Assembly: GCF_001522545.3 (NCBI RefSeq) | Contig: NC_031768.1 | Span: 96,413,669 to 96,477,668 of the forward strand | Source of the DNA: Parus major | Taxonomy: Eukaryota > Chordata > Aves > Passeriformes > Paridae | Length of the DNA: 64,000 bases | Direction: 5' to 3' | In this document: piece by piece, positions 12,896 to 24,101 of the stretch | Layout of the letters: each line of letters begins with the position of its first letter | Position numbering within the stretch: position 1 is the first letter of the stretch | Notes under the pieces: generated by a model | Told to the model about the DNA's origin: nothing | Database searches by the model: none | What the model saw: only the letters and a program-made list of their open reading frames with translations | Translations under genes and position numbers: made by a program

Positions 12896-13770
12896 TTAGG
12901 TCCTGCCGGCCAGTTTCATCGGGGAGCTTATTATTCCACTGGAGGAGCAGCAGAGGCTGGCGGAGGAGGGGGATGGATGCTGCAGACCTTCCCCCGCCCA
13001 GGTTCTCTCCGTGCAGCCGGCTCGGCGCTGCCCAGGGCGGCGGGCTCGGAGCGCCGCCCGCCGGCCGCTCCCGCCGAGCCCGGGAACCGGGAACCGGGAA
13101 CCGGGAACCGGGAACCGGGAACCGGGAACAGGGAGCAGGGAGCCGGGAGCCGGGAACCGGGAACAGGGAACAGGGAACCGGGAGCCGGGAGCCGGGAGCC
13201 GGGAACAGGGAACAGGGAGCCGGGAGCCGGGAACAGGGAACAGGGAACCGGGAGCCGGGAGCCGGGAGCCGGGAGCCGGGAACAGGGAACAGGGAGCCGG
13301 GAGCCGGGAGCCGGGAACAGGGAACAGGGAGTCGGGAACAGGGAACAGGGAGCCGGGAACAGGGAACAGGGAACAGGGAGCAGGGAGCCGGGAACAGGGA
13401 GCAGGGAGCCGGGAACAGGGAACAGGGAGCCGGGAACAGGGAACAGGGAACAGGGAGCCGGGAGCCGGGAACAGGGAACAGGGAACCGGGAGCCGGGAAC
13501 AGGGAGCAGGGAGCCGGGAACAGGGAACAGGGAACAGGGAACAGGGAGCCGGGAACAGGGAACCGGGAACCGGGAACCGGGAGCAGGGAACAGGGAACAG
13601 GGAACCGGGAACCGGGATCCTCTCGAACCTCCCGAGGTGCTGCTGCTCAGACCCGTAATGACTGCTCTGCTGGACCCTGGCAGCAACCTGTGCGCCCTGC
13701 CTCGAGAATTTCTGTGCCCACCAGCAGCAGCAGGCTCCGGACGGGAAGAGAGAACCCGGCGGGTTTTGTT
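12896..13770. promoter_or_regulatory. Isolated CpG island, candidate promoter or first exon
   Basis: Base composition switches sharply from AT-rich to strongly GC- and CpG-rich. The non-repetitive part (about 12980-13081) holds GC boxes: CCCCGCCC at about 12992 and GGGCGG at about 13035. It also has dense CG dinucleotides. A second unique CpG-containing part follows the heptamer array (13621-13770). In birds such islands usually mark promoters, so this may be the start of an unidentified transcript, coding or not, in either direction. No TATA box, first coding exon or clear donor site could be assigned. Most of the island's length is the internal heptamer array, so the island may partly be a by-product of repeat expansion. 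Confidence 0.5.
13082..13620 (+). repeat. Heptanucleotide minisatellite (GGGARCM)n, 76 phased units
   Basis: Every seventh base from 13082 to 13607 starts a GGG, giving 76 heptamers with no insertion or deletion, plus a terminal degenerate GGGATCC at 13614-13620. My hand count is GGGAACA 32, GGGAGCC 23, GGGAACC 15, GGGAGCA 5 and GGGAGTC 1. Variation is almost confined to positions 5 and 7. GGG triplets separated by 4-nt loops repeat without interruption, so the plus strand fits the G3+N1-7 quadruplex rule throughout and the minus strand is i-motif-prone. Because 7 is not a multiple of 3 and no unit creates a stop, all three plus frames encode the same cyclic peptide (GNREPGT variants), and the complement gives GSRFPVP variants. 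The long open frames here are therefore repeat artefacts rather than evidence of a gene. Confidence 0.97.
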
Positions 13771-15960
13771 GGTTTCCAGTATGGGCTTTTTTCCTTCTAG
13801 ATTCTCCCCTCTTATAGGGCAGGTATAGGTGAATGTTGTAGGGCTTTCTCACAGAAAGTTATTTGTGGCTAAAGGCTCTCAATGGCTCGCAAGAATTGTT
13901 CTGTGGCATCCCCCTCACTTGTTGGTCCTGTGTCCTGGTTGTCCCCAGCACAATTACCCACACGAGCCATGAATTGTCACCAAGGTGTTTAGGGATGGGA
14001 ACACCTTTAGTCAGTAAACAGATTTGTCTGGCACATCACCTTGCCAGCAAAGCTGACCTGCTGATAGACCAGGCATACACAGTGAGGGAGGATGGAGAGG
14101 TCTTTGCTCTGACTTAAAAAGTCTGCTATTGGCTTTTACCAGAAAATGCAAACAACATGCTGAGTTTGTTACAGCAGCAGCTCTGTTCTCTGTGCAGCTC
14201 TCACAGAAGCTGCTTTTTCATGCAGAGAAGCCGTGCTGCCCGGGCTGACAGTTTGTTGGTATCAGCTCTACAGTAAGAGCCTCTCAGTGCCTGACATCTC
14301 CGGAGGCTTTGCTGTTTCACCTTTTGAGGGGGATGTGGTCTGTTTATCTCTCAGCTGCTTCTGTTGAAGTTTTCTATTCTTCAGCCAAAGCAGTTTTGCA
14401 AAATTCTTCCCTTATCTGCTAATTAACCCTTTTCCTCATCAGGCATCAGTAATACTCCTAAAATATAATTTAATTTTTTTCCCTGAAGTCCATCTGTTTG
14501 CATTCCCTTTGAGACTTCTGTTTTCTGCTGCTAAATTGTTCTTCCTCATTTTCATTCTCCTCATAGTTTCCCTCTTTTGATTAGTCCCACATTCTCAAAA
14601 AAAAAAATAATTCCTTGCAATTACAATATCAGTTGGGGAAAGGGAGAAAAAAGTAGCCAACAGCTGAAAGTTGTCCTTTCTTTCAACTGTGCCAAAAACT
14701 GCTTACAGCCTCCTGGTTTCATTCAGAGACTGCCAGTTAATGACCTCTCCAAGGGTCAAGTATTAACAGGGATTGGTATTCTTGTACAGAATATTTTCAA
14801 CAACTGAATCCTGAAATGGAAGTTACAGTATTTTGTATTCCAAGATATAATGTTAATTTTTTTTTTATGTCTAAGTATGACACCTCAGCTCGCTTGAGGA
14901 AAAGTTTGATTTTTTTGGGATGTACTGTATCAAAATGTCCTTCTGTGTGGATCAGCAAATTTCAGTGAATTCTGAAGGACTAAATGCTTTCCCCCTTTCC
15001 ATTTTATGCTGTGTTTGATGTTATCCTGGCTGCAGTTTAGTCAGAAACTGTGAGCAAAATAGTGTGGCAAGGCAGTGAGTAGAAGACCTTCACAGGAAAA
15101 TTAAATGACACAAGAAGTGGCATTAGAGATTTGTAATGAGTGGGATGCTGAGAGACGGCTACCAGCATAAATGTCAGGGAACAAGCCTGCTGTGAGAGGT
15201 GTGATTGCTCAAATGAGCATTGAGTCTTCATGGTTATGAAAGCCCCACGTGCCATTTTCCATAAAAGTAGTGATGTTAAAATCCAATGATCCACCAAATT
15301 CTGTCACGTTTTCTCATCACAAGAAATGCCTTATCTAGTTGCAATTTGATGTGCAATTCTTCCTTCTCTGTACTTTATGCAGAAAGGAGCTCTCAGCACT
15401 GCAGAAAAAGAAAATTTGTTCCCATGTGTTGTGAACAAAGCCTGATTAAATTTCCTAAACAAAACCTATTTTGGACAATAATGCTGACCTTGGGAGTAGT
15501 TAGCTTTTAATATGCTTTTCCACATGCTAGTTTTAAAAAATTGAGAGCACAGCTAAGTAACTCCAGTTAGTGAAAACTTGAATTAGATAATCCAAAGGAA
15601 TTGGCTGTTGTCTCAATGAATCAGTCTGGAAAATGGGTATGTTCTTGGTGCAGAAGAGTTTGAGCAGTTTTGAAGCATAATTCCTTGGGTGTAGGTCATC
15701 TCTAAACTCAGGTTGTAGGAACTCCCTTTCTGGATGAAAGGTGCATTAACAAAAGTTGGTGAATTCTATACCCATGACAGTTCACTCTTCAGTAAACTCT
15801 GCCATCAGCAACCACTTTAATGTATCCCCAAGTCTTGCACTGAAATTTTGCTTGGCCTTTTTGGTTATCTCTGCTAGGTGACTGATTGTGCTGGTCCATA
15901 GAGCAGTTGGACAAGTGAAGCACTACTGGCAAGTAAAAATCCTTGTTTTGTTTTCTCTAG
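13771..15960. other. Noncoding DNA downstream of the CpG island
   Basis: The sequence returns to ordinary AT-rich composition. A moderately GC-rich patch at about 14150-14360 has a few CpGs. No exon, repeat family or RNA gene is recognised. Confidence 0.45.
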
Positions 15961-16383
15961 GTGCAGGACTGAAAGTTTTGGGTTGTGAGCTGACTGCTCC
16001 CTAACCAGAGGGCTCAGCCATGGGGGTGTTTTTATCACCCCACACAACCTCCCCTCGCTCTCTGTGCCCTGGAGAGGACAAGCCTGATGAAGACTCTTGT
16101 AAGAAGCGAGGAGAAGGTTCACCTCTGTTCTCTCAGAATCCGAGGCACTTACAAGGGCAGATAAATGGAGCCTCAAGTGAGCAACTACCAGCAGCCCTTC
16201 TTCTGTTCTGCTGGGAGAAACATTGGTCCTGTTCTTTCCTTTCCCCTCCTGTTCCCCCTCACTACACCAAATCTGGCCCAAGAGGAACTCTGCAGCTGTC
16301 CTGGGAAAGGAGAGTGGGTTCCCCAGGACCAGACCCACCTGTCCACCCTGGCAGGCTGACAAAGGAAACTGGGAAGCACCCAG
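15961..16383 (+). other. Weak candidate exon (orphan or lncRNA), GC-richer block
   Basis: A pyrimidine-rich tract ending in CTCTAG (to 15960) is a plausible splice acceptor, and CAG|GTAGGG at 16383/16384 is a plausible donor. Between them lies 423 bp of GC-richer sequence. An ATG at 16020 in good context (G at -3 and at +4) opens a plus-strand frame that runs past the donor to 16403. The predicted peptide is proline- and serine-rich with no domain I recognise. The minus strand is also open for 162 codons over much of the same DNA, which argues that GC richness rather than coding selection keeps frames open. Treat as unproven. Confidence 0.2.
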
Positions 16384-19300
16384 GTAGGGACACAGTCAGG
16401 TAATGCTGCAAAAATAAGAGAGGCAGTGATTTGGTGCTGTGCTGCTCAAAACCCCTGGAGCTGAGAAGAAGGGCAGCTGGAAAGAAGAAAAAAATAGAAA
16501 TTATTTTGGTCCAAAATGAGATATTTTTTTCAACTTCATCCTTCTTATTTTTGGTGCATAGTTAAAAGGAATATGAATTCTGTTCAAGCTTTTTCCTTCA
16601 TTTTATGTCAACTTTAAATCAAATTAATGTGAATATGACTAGGATTCCAACTGAAAAGTGGAAAGCCAAATAGCTCCTTGGAATTGATAATAGTAATGAA
16701 AAAAAGTATTTTCAAAACAAGGACTTTATGCTGCCAGCATCTAAAAGAACTACTTCAAGGCTTTTGAAATGCCTCAGTACACACATGCACCCATATTTCT
16801 TATGGGCTGCATGCTGAGTTCAATCATGTTTTAAGGTCATCTCATCCTGTGCTTATTGTTTGTTAAATACAGGTGCCAAACTGAGTAGGGAAATTACACA
16901 GACTAGTGAATGTAGAATGGTTCTGAGAGGAGAGAGAGTATGCTTGGTCATAATACTAAAATATATGTAATTAATTGCTGTGTTCATTGGAGAAATAGCA
17001 GGGAACATAAAATTAATCATCAAATGGGGGCTACCAAGTAAAAGAAAAAATCTTGACATTGTCAGGAAGCTGAATAGTTCCTACCCCAGGGGTTCAAATC
17101 ACTTGGCTGTACATACCTGGAAGAGCTGGCAATGCTCCATCAGACACACAGGAGGTAAAGGAAGAAATAACATCCAAAAGCCAGACCAAAAGTTCAATGC
17201 AATCTCTGTCCATATTATCATGTGGGTCCTTTTCTTAGGAGGATTAAAATCCTTGTATTTTTGCTGGTCTCAGTAATTTTCTTTCAATAATGTACTGGTA
17301 TTACCTAGTGTCGGGAACATAAGTCAAGTGACTTAATTTTTGGCAGTTATAAGGGCTGTAACAGAAAATATTACTTTTATTTCACATCATTAGGTCAAAT
17401 TAAGTTTATCAGCTGGAATTCATGCTGTTAACCAGGGGATGTGAAGAGCCTCTTCATACTGCTTCTTGGGTTTTAAAGGGAAAAAAAAATCCTCTTTTCT
17501 CTTAAGGCTGGTGCATGTTTCAGGGCAATACTACTTAGACTTTTCCATGACATTTTTCTTGAATGGTCCATGGTACACTGGGGGCTGTGAAGCAAAACTA
17601 AGTGAGCCTCTTGTTTACACTTTTTCCTCTCCTTTGTCAGGTTATTGCTCCCTTTTGGACCTAACTTTGTTTTCATGTTTTCTCTTTCAAGTAGTCCCTT
17701 ATGAATCCTCTTTCTCCTCACAAATCTTCCACAGACTGCCTTGTTTTTCCCATGTCTGTAATAATCATACCTATAAGATATTTTGGTGGTAAAGAGGCAG
17801 TTGCATGGAGTAAAGATGTGTGTAATTAAGAGGTCAGAGCTTGCACCCTGAAATAAATGGCTCTCTGATAAATTACTTGTCTCTCAGTGATTGCTGAGCA
17901 CTGATAGTACTGAACTGAGGAACCGCTGTTAGCAATTTGCCTCTCTGAAACACCTGGAAATGTGGATGGTGATGGGAATGTGCTCAAATACTACTAAGAG
18001 TTGTGGGAGCCAGTGACAAGGAAAACAAACAGAATAAAGCCTCATTTTTATGACAACAGATAACTCATATTTATAATATCTTACTGTTAACTGAGACAGA
18101 GATGACTAATTGATATTCCACATCACAGAAGTCTGAGGAGTGAGTTCTGTACTCAAGGTAAAAATGACCCATATGAGAGATAGATTTTAAACAGAGCAGA
18201 CAAATAAAAGGTTTCTACAGAAAAGTGTGTTTCTCTTCTGAGGCTAAGGAGATGATTTGTCAATTTACAAGGGATTGCATGACATCCTGATCAGTTCCTG
18301 TGATGGGCTTTAAGGGAAAATGCCAAAAGAGAGACTTCAGGAAACCAGAATTAACCTTTAAGAAACTGTGGGGTTTTGACAGGGAAAAGCAATCACAAGG
18401 GCAGAACTGAGAGGACAACAATGTTCTGATGTTGGGGCAATTGCAAAAGCCCAGAAAGGATATGTGAGGGAAAAGGGAAGTAAAACTAAAAGTCTTGACT
18501 TCACAAAAATATCATGCAGAGCTGTCTGGACTGAGACAAGGAACAAAAAGCCACACACTCTGGGAAGCATCCAAACATTCTTCTGTGTTACCTTGACTTC
18601 CACAAATTTGCAAAGACTGGCTAACCATGAGCAATTTGGTTAAGAGGACATCAGCAGCACCATTTATGAAAAGCAAAACTTCACAAGAGCAATGGACAAG
18701 ATGTCAGTAGAAGATAAATGAGTTCTTACTCAGAAAGTAAATGTAACTTTTATTAGTTTTAGGTGTACAAGCCAGTGTTTTGTCAGAGATGGTGATAGTC
18801 ACAAGGACAGAAAAGCCCAGGTAAGACAAGTGGATGAAATTCAAGTTTGTAGTTGTGGTCTTATTGCCATGAAGGGAGTGAGTGAAGTAAATGTATACAG
18901 AAATTCCATACTGCAAAAATACAATTTGTAATAATACCAGGGACAAAAGCATCCTTCACTGATTTTAAAATATATCAAGTTCTTCATCTTATGTGGTGGT
19001 GTCTCACCTCAGAAGAAAAGGTGACAAACTGTTAAGAAGAAGTTTAGGACACTTTCCCAGTGGAGAGGAAAGCATTCAGCAGAATACAAAATACATCTGA
19101 AAGCCAAACTGTTCATTGTCCAATGGAAAAGCAAAGAAAGGAGCTGGCTAAGATTATTACTGTAGAGAAAAAAGAGAACAAGGAACAGAAGAAACAGAGC
19201 ACACCATTCACTTTCTGGGGGAAAAAAACCCCAAGAAATTCTCTAAGCAATAGGATGAAGAAACCTCATAAATTACGTGTCTTGATTAAATGCGGGGGGT

Positions 19301-22300
19301 TCAACTGAAATATACTCTGTAAACACCAAGAACATTTTTCCTCTGTTTTTCCCTATTAAATCTCCTCTGCAGAGTATTGAGAGACTCTGGGTTGACATGT
19401 TTGGCTGTTGAATTGCCTGAAAAGATAAAATAGGAGGAGTGAACTTCCAAAAATTCTTATCCCAGTCTTCCTTCTTCTCTGCTCTGTCTTGTAAGAAGCA
19501 TGTAGGAACTGATCATCTTTAAGCCTTCTTCCTTATTCCATCATTTTGGTGTAACATGCCAAGGCACACACTCTGCCAGGGTGTAACACTGTGGCTGCCT
19601 CTGTAGGAAATCACTGACTCCTTCACTCTGGCTTGACTGAACAGAAACATACCATCAACAACAAAGTGAAAATAGAACACAAACAGATCCTTGGTAGGTT
19701 TCTGTAGCCAGCTCATCCAAGTGGTTATGGCATATATGTATATGGCATATATAGAGAAAAAAAGCCCACGTGGCAGGTAAGAATGGCCTTTGAGAGACAC
19801 TGTTTCTCCAACAGATTTTTATACTGTGTCTGAGGCATGAGCTTGGCAGTGAAGTACATAAAATGTAATTTGATGGGATTAGCAGAGCAGTTACTGTAGT
19901 TCAGCCAGATAAAAAGATCTCACTGCATATTTTTATATATATAATTGAGAATTTATCCTTGGATATATGATTGACTCCTTTTGCTGTCTATGTGCTAACT
20001 TCTTCACCCAATTTACTTTATTTGCTAAATATATGACTATGTGTAAATTCTCAACAGATTAATCACAGAGCCTAAATGACACAAAACACAAGCCAGTATG
20101 CAATACTGCATTTAATATATTAGTGAATAAAACCAACATCTTCTCATTTTACAGGCATCTAATATTTTTTTCTGCAGGTTTGCCAACATTATTTCTGCAA
20201 TGTTTTTTTCTGTGTTTTCTGGCTAAGATAGTAATTTAGAAATTTTTAGTTCAGCTGTAAAAAAACTGAGTTTTCCAAGTGTCATTAATGTGATAAAGAA
20301 GAGGAACCCTCTTATTTTCCTTTTTTTTTTTTGCCAAATTACTTTTTGAACACAGATAATTTTTAATCTTTTTTTTTTTTTTTTATCAGTAACATTCTGT
20401 GCCAGGAAGATTCCCTGGGCATTGCATGACAAACAATACATGTTTTGAACTTGACACCTGCTAGTTTTCTTTGACATCCTCTGGTTCTTTTTTGGAAGAG
20501 AGAATGAATGGATCTTCCCTGTTCATCTTTACTTAGTTTCTGCTGGGTGAGCAGCATTACCCTGCCTTACCTGCTTAATGTTCCTTGAGTATAGATTAAA
20601 GTAGGTAGCAAGGGGAGTTATGTGTCATGTAGTGGTGCTTTCTTAAAATAATGTGTGGGAAGAAGGGAAATAGCCTGGAGTTTTCTGCTCCCACTAATTG
20701 CCTTTTTTCACCAGCTTACTGCAACTCGTTCCACACCCTGCAGTTTGTGTTCATGCTGCCACAGAAGTGAGCTGACAATATTTCACTGTGAAAGGCCTTC
20801 TGTTGTGTGGTGAAGCTCTATTATCTGTCCTGCCTTTTTGTAAGATAAAAACTCCTAACTAGCTTACTTTATTTTTATTTTTCAGCTGTGATAGCCTTAG
20901 CTGTCTTTCAAGCCCACTAATCAGTTTCCCAAGCCAGAAGCAGGGCACAGATGTAGGGAATTTTCTGTCCTGACCTCACAGTTCCCCAACCTCAACAGCC
21001 AAATTAAAGCCATCAATTTCAAATCAGAAATGCAGATAAGCCTTCATAAGCTTGGCTCTCTGGTTATGGTCCTTTTATCTGAAAGGCCAGAAGCTCTGTT
21101 GATCCTCTGTGTACCTCTGCAGCCAGGTAACCTGTTCTTACACTTCTGTTCCAGACTAAACCTGCTCTGGTAATGTCCAACAAAGGATGTGGAGTGAGAT
21201 GATGGCTTTTCTGCCTCTGTCTATAGGGGTAAAACTTGGCAAAGAATAGGGTAGATCACGTCACAACCAACCTTATCCTTGAGTTGAGACTTCTGTTTTT
21301 CCTATGTAATTATTTAAATTAAAGCGTTTTTTAAATAAAATAGAATTGCAATGTTCTAATTTAGCCCTTTAGGTTGTTAGAGAGTCTTTAATTAGGAAGT
21401 GTATTAAAGATGTGAAAAAAATGGTAATGTTATTGTTTTCCTGACTTACTTTAGGATGGATGTGTACAAGATTCACACTTTCCCAGAGAACCTTCTGCTG
21501 GCCTCCTCCCAAGTCATGGTGAGTTCCATGGTGAAACTGGAGGATGTCCTTCACTTTGTTCTAAATAGGTTTGAAAGCTGATGTGAGCTATCTTGGCCAT
21601 TTGTTAAACAGAGGGAAAAACATCAACCCTCAATGAGATTTTTTTATGTCCCCACTTTGAGATAGTACCTTTCAGAATTAATTAATCTAACTGCTTAATT
21701 GTCTGTCTCTTTTTTTAATTCTAGTGTGGTGCAATCCTTCTCTCCCAGTGTGCAGAATATAAGCATTTAGCACTAATCCCACTTCTTATTATTGTTCTTT
21801 CAGTTTGTAGACAAGTTTTTAAAAGCGGTGGGTACCATTATAGCACATTACTTTATAGTGCATGATAAATTTCTTGTTAATTGCCTTCTTCTAAATGTTA
21901 CCCTTCATCCTTACTTTTTCCTCATCCTGTCCATGTAGCCAACATATATCAAGAGAATCAGGAGGAACTGGAGGTGGGAAAGGAATAATGTTACTCCTTC
22001 TATAGTGAACTGAGTCTGTGCCTGTTACCCTTGCTGCTCCCACAGAGATAAAGGGACAACTAGATGCTCTAAGGGAATTGGCCATGGAGGAAATTTTTTC
22101 AGTGAGGAAAAAGAATTGCAGTAGGGAGAAGGCTGTAAGTTGAGAGTCTACATTAAAAAACAGGCCAAATAAGGATTACTGATAGAAATTCTGGTTGAAT
22201 TCATGGTTCATGTAAACATTAGGCAGCTGTCCAGAGCTAATTAAATTTCCCAAGAGCGATTCCCAGTGAGAAGGGATTGCAACTGTCTTACTCAGAAATA

Positions 22301-23149
22301 CAAAAGTTTTCAAAAATATTTTACTAGAGCTATTGATTGTCTGGCTTCATGATTTTTATTGCAGTAATGTCCCAAAAGCTCCATTTTGACCAAATAGAAT
22401 CACTTGTTTTCTTTCTTTTAATTACTTCTCTGATGCTACTTGTGGGCAGAGGTTCTTCATTGTTGAGTGCTAGCAAGTGCTGTAATCACTGCCAAGTCAA
22501 CATCTTTCCATAAACAAATTACCTAAGTTTTTACACAGCTTCCATTTCCAAAAGATCTGTGCCCTGAGTTAATCGCTTGTTGTGCTCAGCACTGTTGAGT
22601 ACTGCTGACTGGTATCTCTGGATCTCACTGAACATTATTAAACACTGGCAGCATAAGAGTGATGAGAAAGTACAAGCAGCAAAAGGTTTGCCAGCAGCCA
22701 GCACAGGTAAGATGTTCAGAGGCTAATGCTAGCACCCTTGTTCAGTGGTAGTTAAAATACATGGCTGCTTATACATAATGATCCCAGGGATGGAAAGCAA
22801 AGTGAGGCCAATAGGGCAGACCTATATTATATATGGACCTATTATATATAGACATATTCTTTCTTCAGGTTTTTTTACCTCCTTTAGTGTCATGAAAGAG
22901 ACAAATGACACTCACTGCTGCCAGTTTCATAATAGGATTACTACTTCTTTTACACAGGGCACAGCTGGAGTCAGACCTGTAGTTCCCTTGTAGATTCTTA
23001 TGCTAAGACTGTCGGGGAAAACTGGGGATGGAGTGTAAGTCAAAGCATCATAGTAGGGTGCAGGATCAATTTTGCACTTTGAGAAAAACTCAAGGTGCTC
23101 TTATGCTGTAGGCATGTATAGAGATGTCATTTGGGGCTGGCCTTTTGAC
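16384..23149. other. AT-rich noncoding DNA, no gene recognised
   Basis: No gene or interspersed repeat is recognised over about 6.8 kb. Small items include the repeated TATGGCATAT at about 19726 and 19741, two T-runs at 20321-20384, and a duplicated AT-rich word near 22820-22852. Open frames are below 110 codons and unfamiliar. Confidence 0.5.
20321..20384. repeat. Two poly(T) runs
   Basis: About 12 T residues at 20321-20332 and about 16 at 20369-20384. They are simple sequence. No retroelement body was recognised next to either run. Confidence 0.85.
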
Positions 23150-24047
23150 TGGTACACATAAAAGCATTTTGTTTGGAAAAGACCCTTAAGACCATAAAGT
23201 CCAACAGTTAAGCCAGCACTGCCAAGTTCACAACCAAACCATGCCCCAAAGCACCATGACTGCCCATCTTGTGAACAACTCTGGGGATGTTCAACCACTT
23301 CCCTGGGCAGCCTGTTTGAATGCTTGACTTCGTCCAATATCCATTCTAAATCTTGTGGCACAACTTGAGCATGTCTTTCCTCTTGTCCTATCAGCTGAAC
23401 AAAGAGACCAACCCCCAACCTGGCTACAGCCTCCTTTCAGGTAGCTGTAGAGAGTGATAAGGTCTCCCTCAGCCTCCTCTTCTCCAGGCTAAACACCCCC
23501 AGCTCCCTCAAGCACTCCTCACAGGACTTGTGCTCCAGACCCTTCCCCAGCTCCATTGCCCTTCTCAGGATACGCTCCAGCACCTCAATGTCCTTCTTGT
23601 AAAGAGAGGCCCAGTACTGGGCACAGGATTCAAGATGTGGCCTCACCACTTTTCCCTGCTCCTGCTGGCCACATTATTTCTGATACAGGCCAGGATGCCA
23701 TTGGCCTTCTTGGCCATGAATGTTGGCTCATGGCTTCATGGCTGGCTCATGTTCAGAAACTTTCAACTAGCACTCCCAGATGCTTTTCCATTGGGCTGCT
23801 TCCCATTCTTTCCAAAGCCTGTAGAATTACGTGGAGGTGAAGAGACCCAAGTGGAGGACCTGGCACTCAGACTTTGTGAATATCATACCTCAGCTCATTG
23901 ATGCAGCCTGTGCAAATGCCTTTGGGGAGACTTCCTTCCCTCAAGCAGATCAAAAATCCTGCCCTACTTGGTATTAGCTGCAAAATGACTGAAGGTATAG
24001 TCAATCTCCTCATCCAGATCATTGAAAAGGTATTAAACAAAACAATA
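23150..24047 (-). mobile_element. CR1 LINE, 5'-truncated, about 0.9 kb
   Basis: This is the longest CR1 copy here. Its 3' end is at the low-coordinate side (TTGGAAAAGACC near 23174, a decayed version of the usual tail). Reading on the minus strand, 23437-23649 encodes the C-terminal part of the reverse-transcriptase ORF2, with [20 protein letters not shown] and [18 protein letters not shown] neighbouring frame retains RLPREVVEHP from the extreme C-terminus. Similarity continues upstream in the element to about 24047, where it stops abruptly, as expected for the 5' truncation typical of CR1. Frameshifts and stops make it non-functional. It is a bird/reptile LINE remnant; the exact subfamily would need alignment. 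Confidence 0.93.
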
Positions 24048-24101
24048 CATTCCAGGAGACTTTAAGATGAAACTGTATATTCCAGGAGACTTGAAAATGA
24101 C
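24042..24101. repeat. Two-copy 30-bp tandem repeat at the CR1 5' junction
   Basis: TCCAGGAGACTT recurs exactly 30 bp apart (24051 and 24081) inside two imperfect 30-bp copies (24042-24071 and 24072-24101). It sits at the 5' truncation point of the adjacent CR1, so it may be an insertion-associated duplication or a later slippage event. Confidence 0.75.

Noticed and set aside
13082..13620. Array considered as a CRISPR or interstitial telomere
   Set aside because: Units are contiguous 7-mers without spacers and are not TTAGGG, so it is a minisatellite.
12853..13852. Long overlapping open frames (215-318 codons) on both strands
   Set aside because: They are produced by the stop-free heptamer array; every frame repeats the same seven residues. 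No start, domain or codon signal supports a protein gene.
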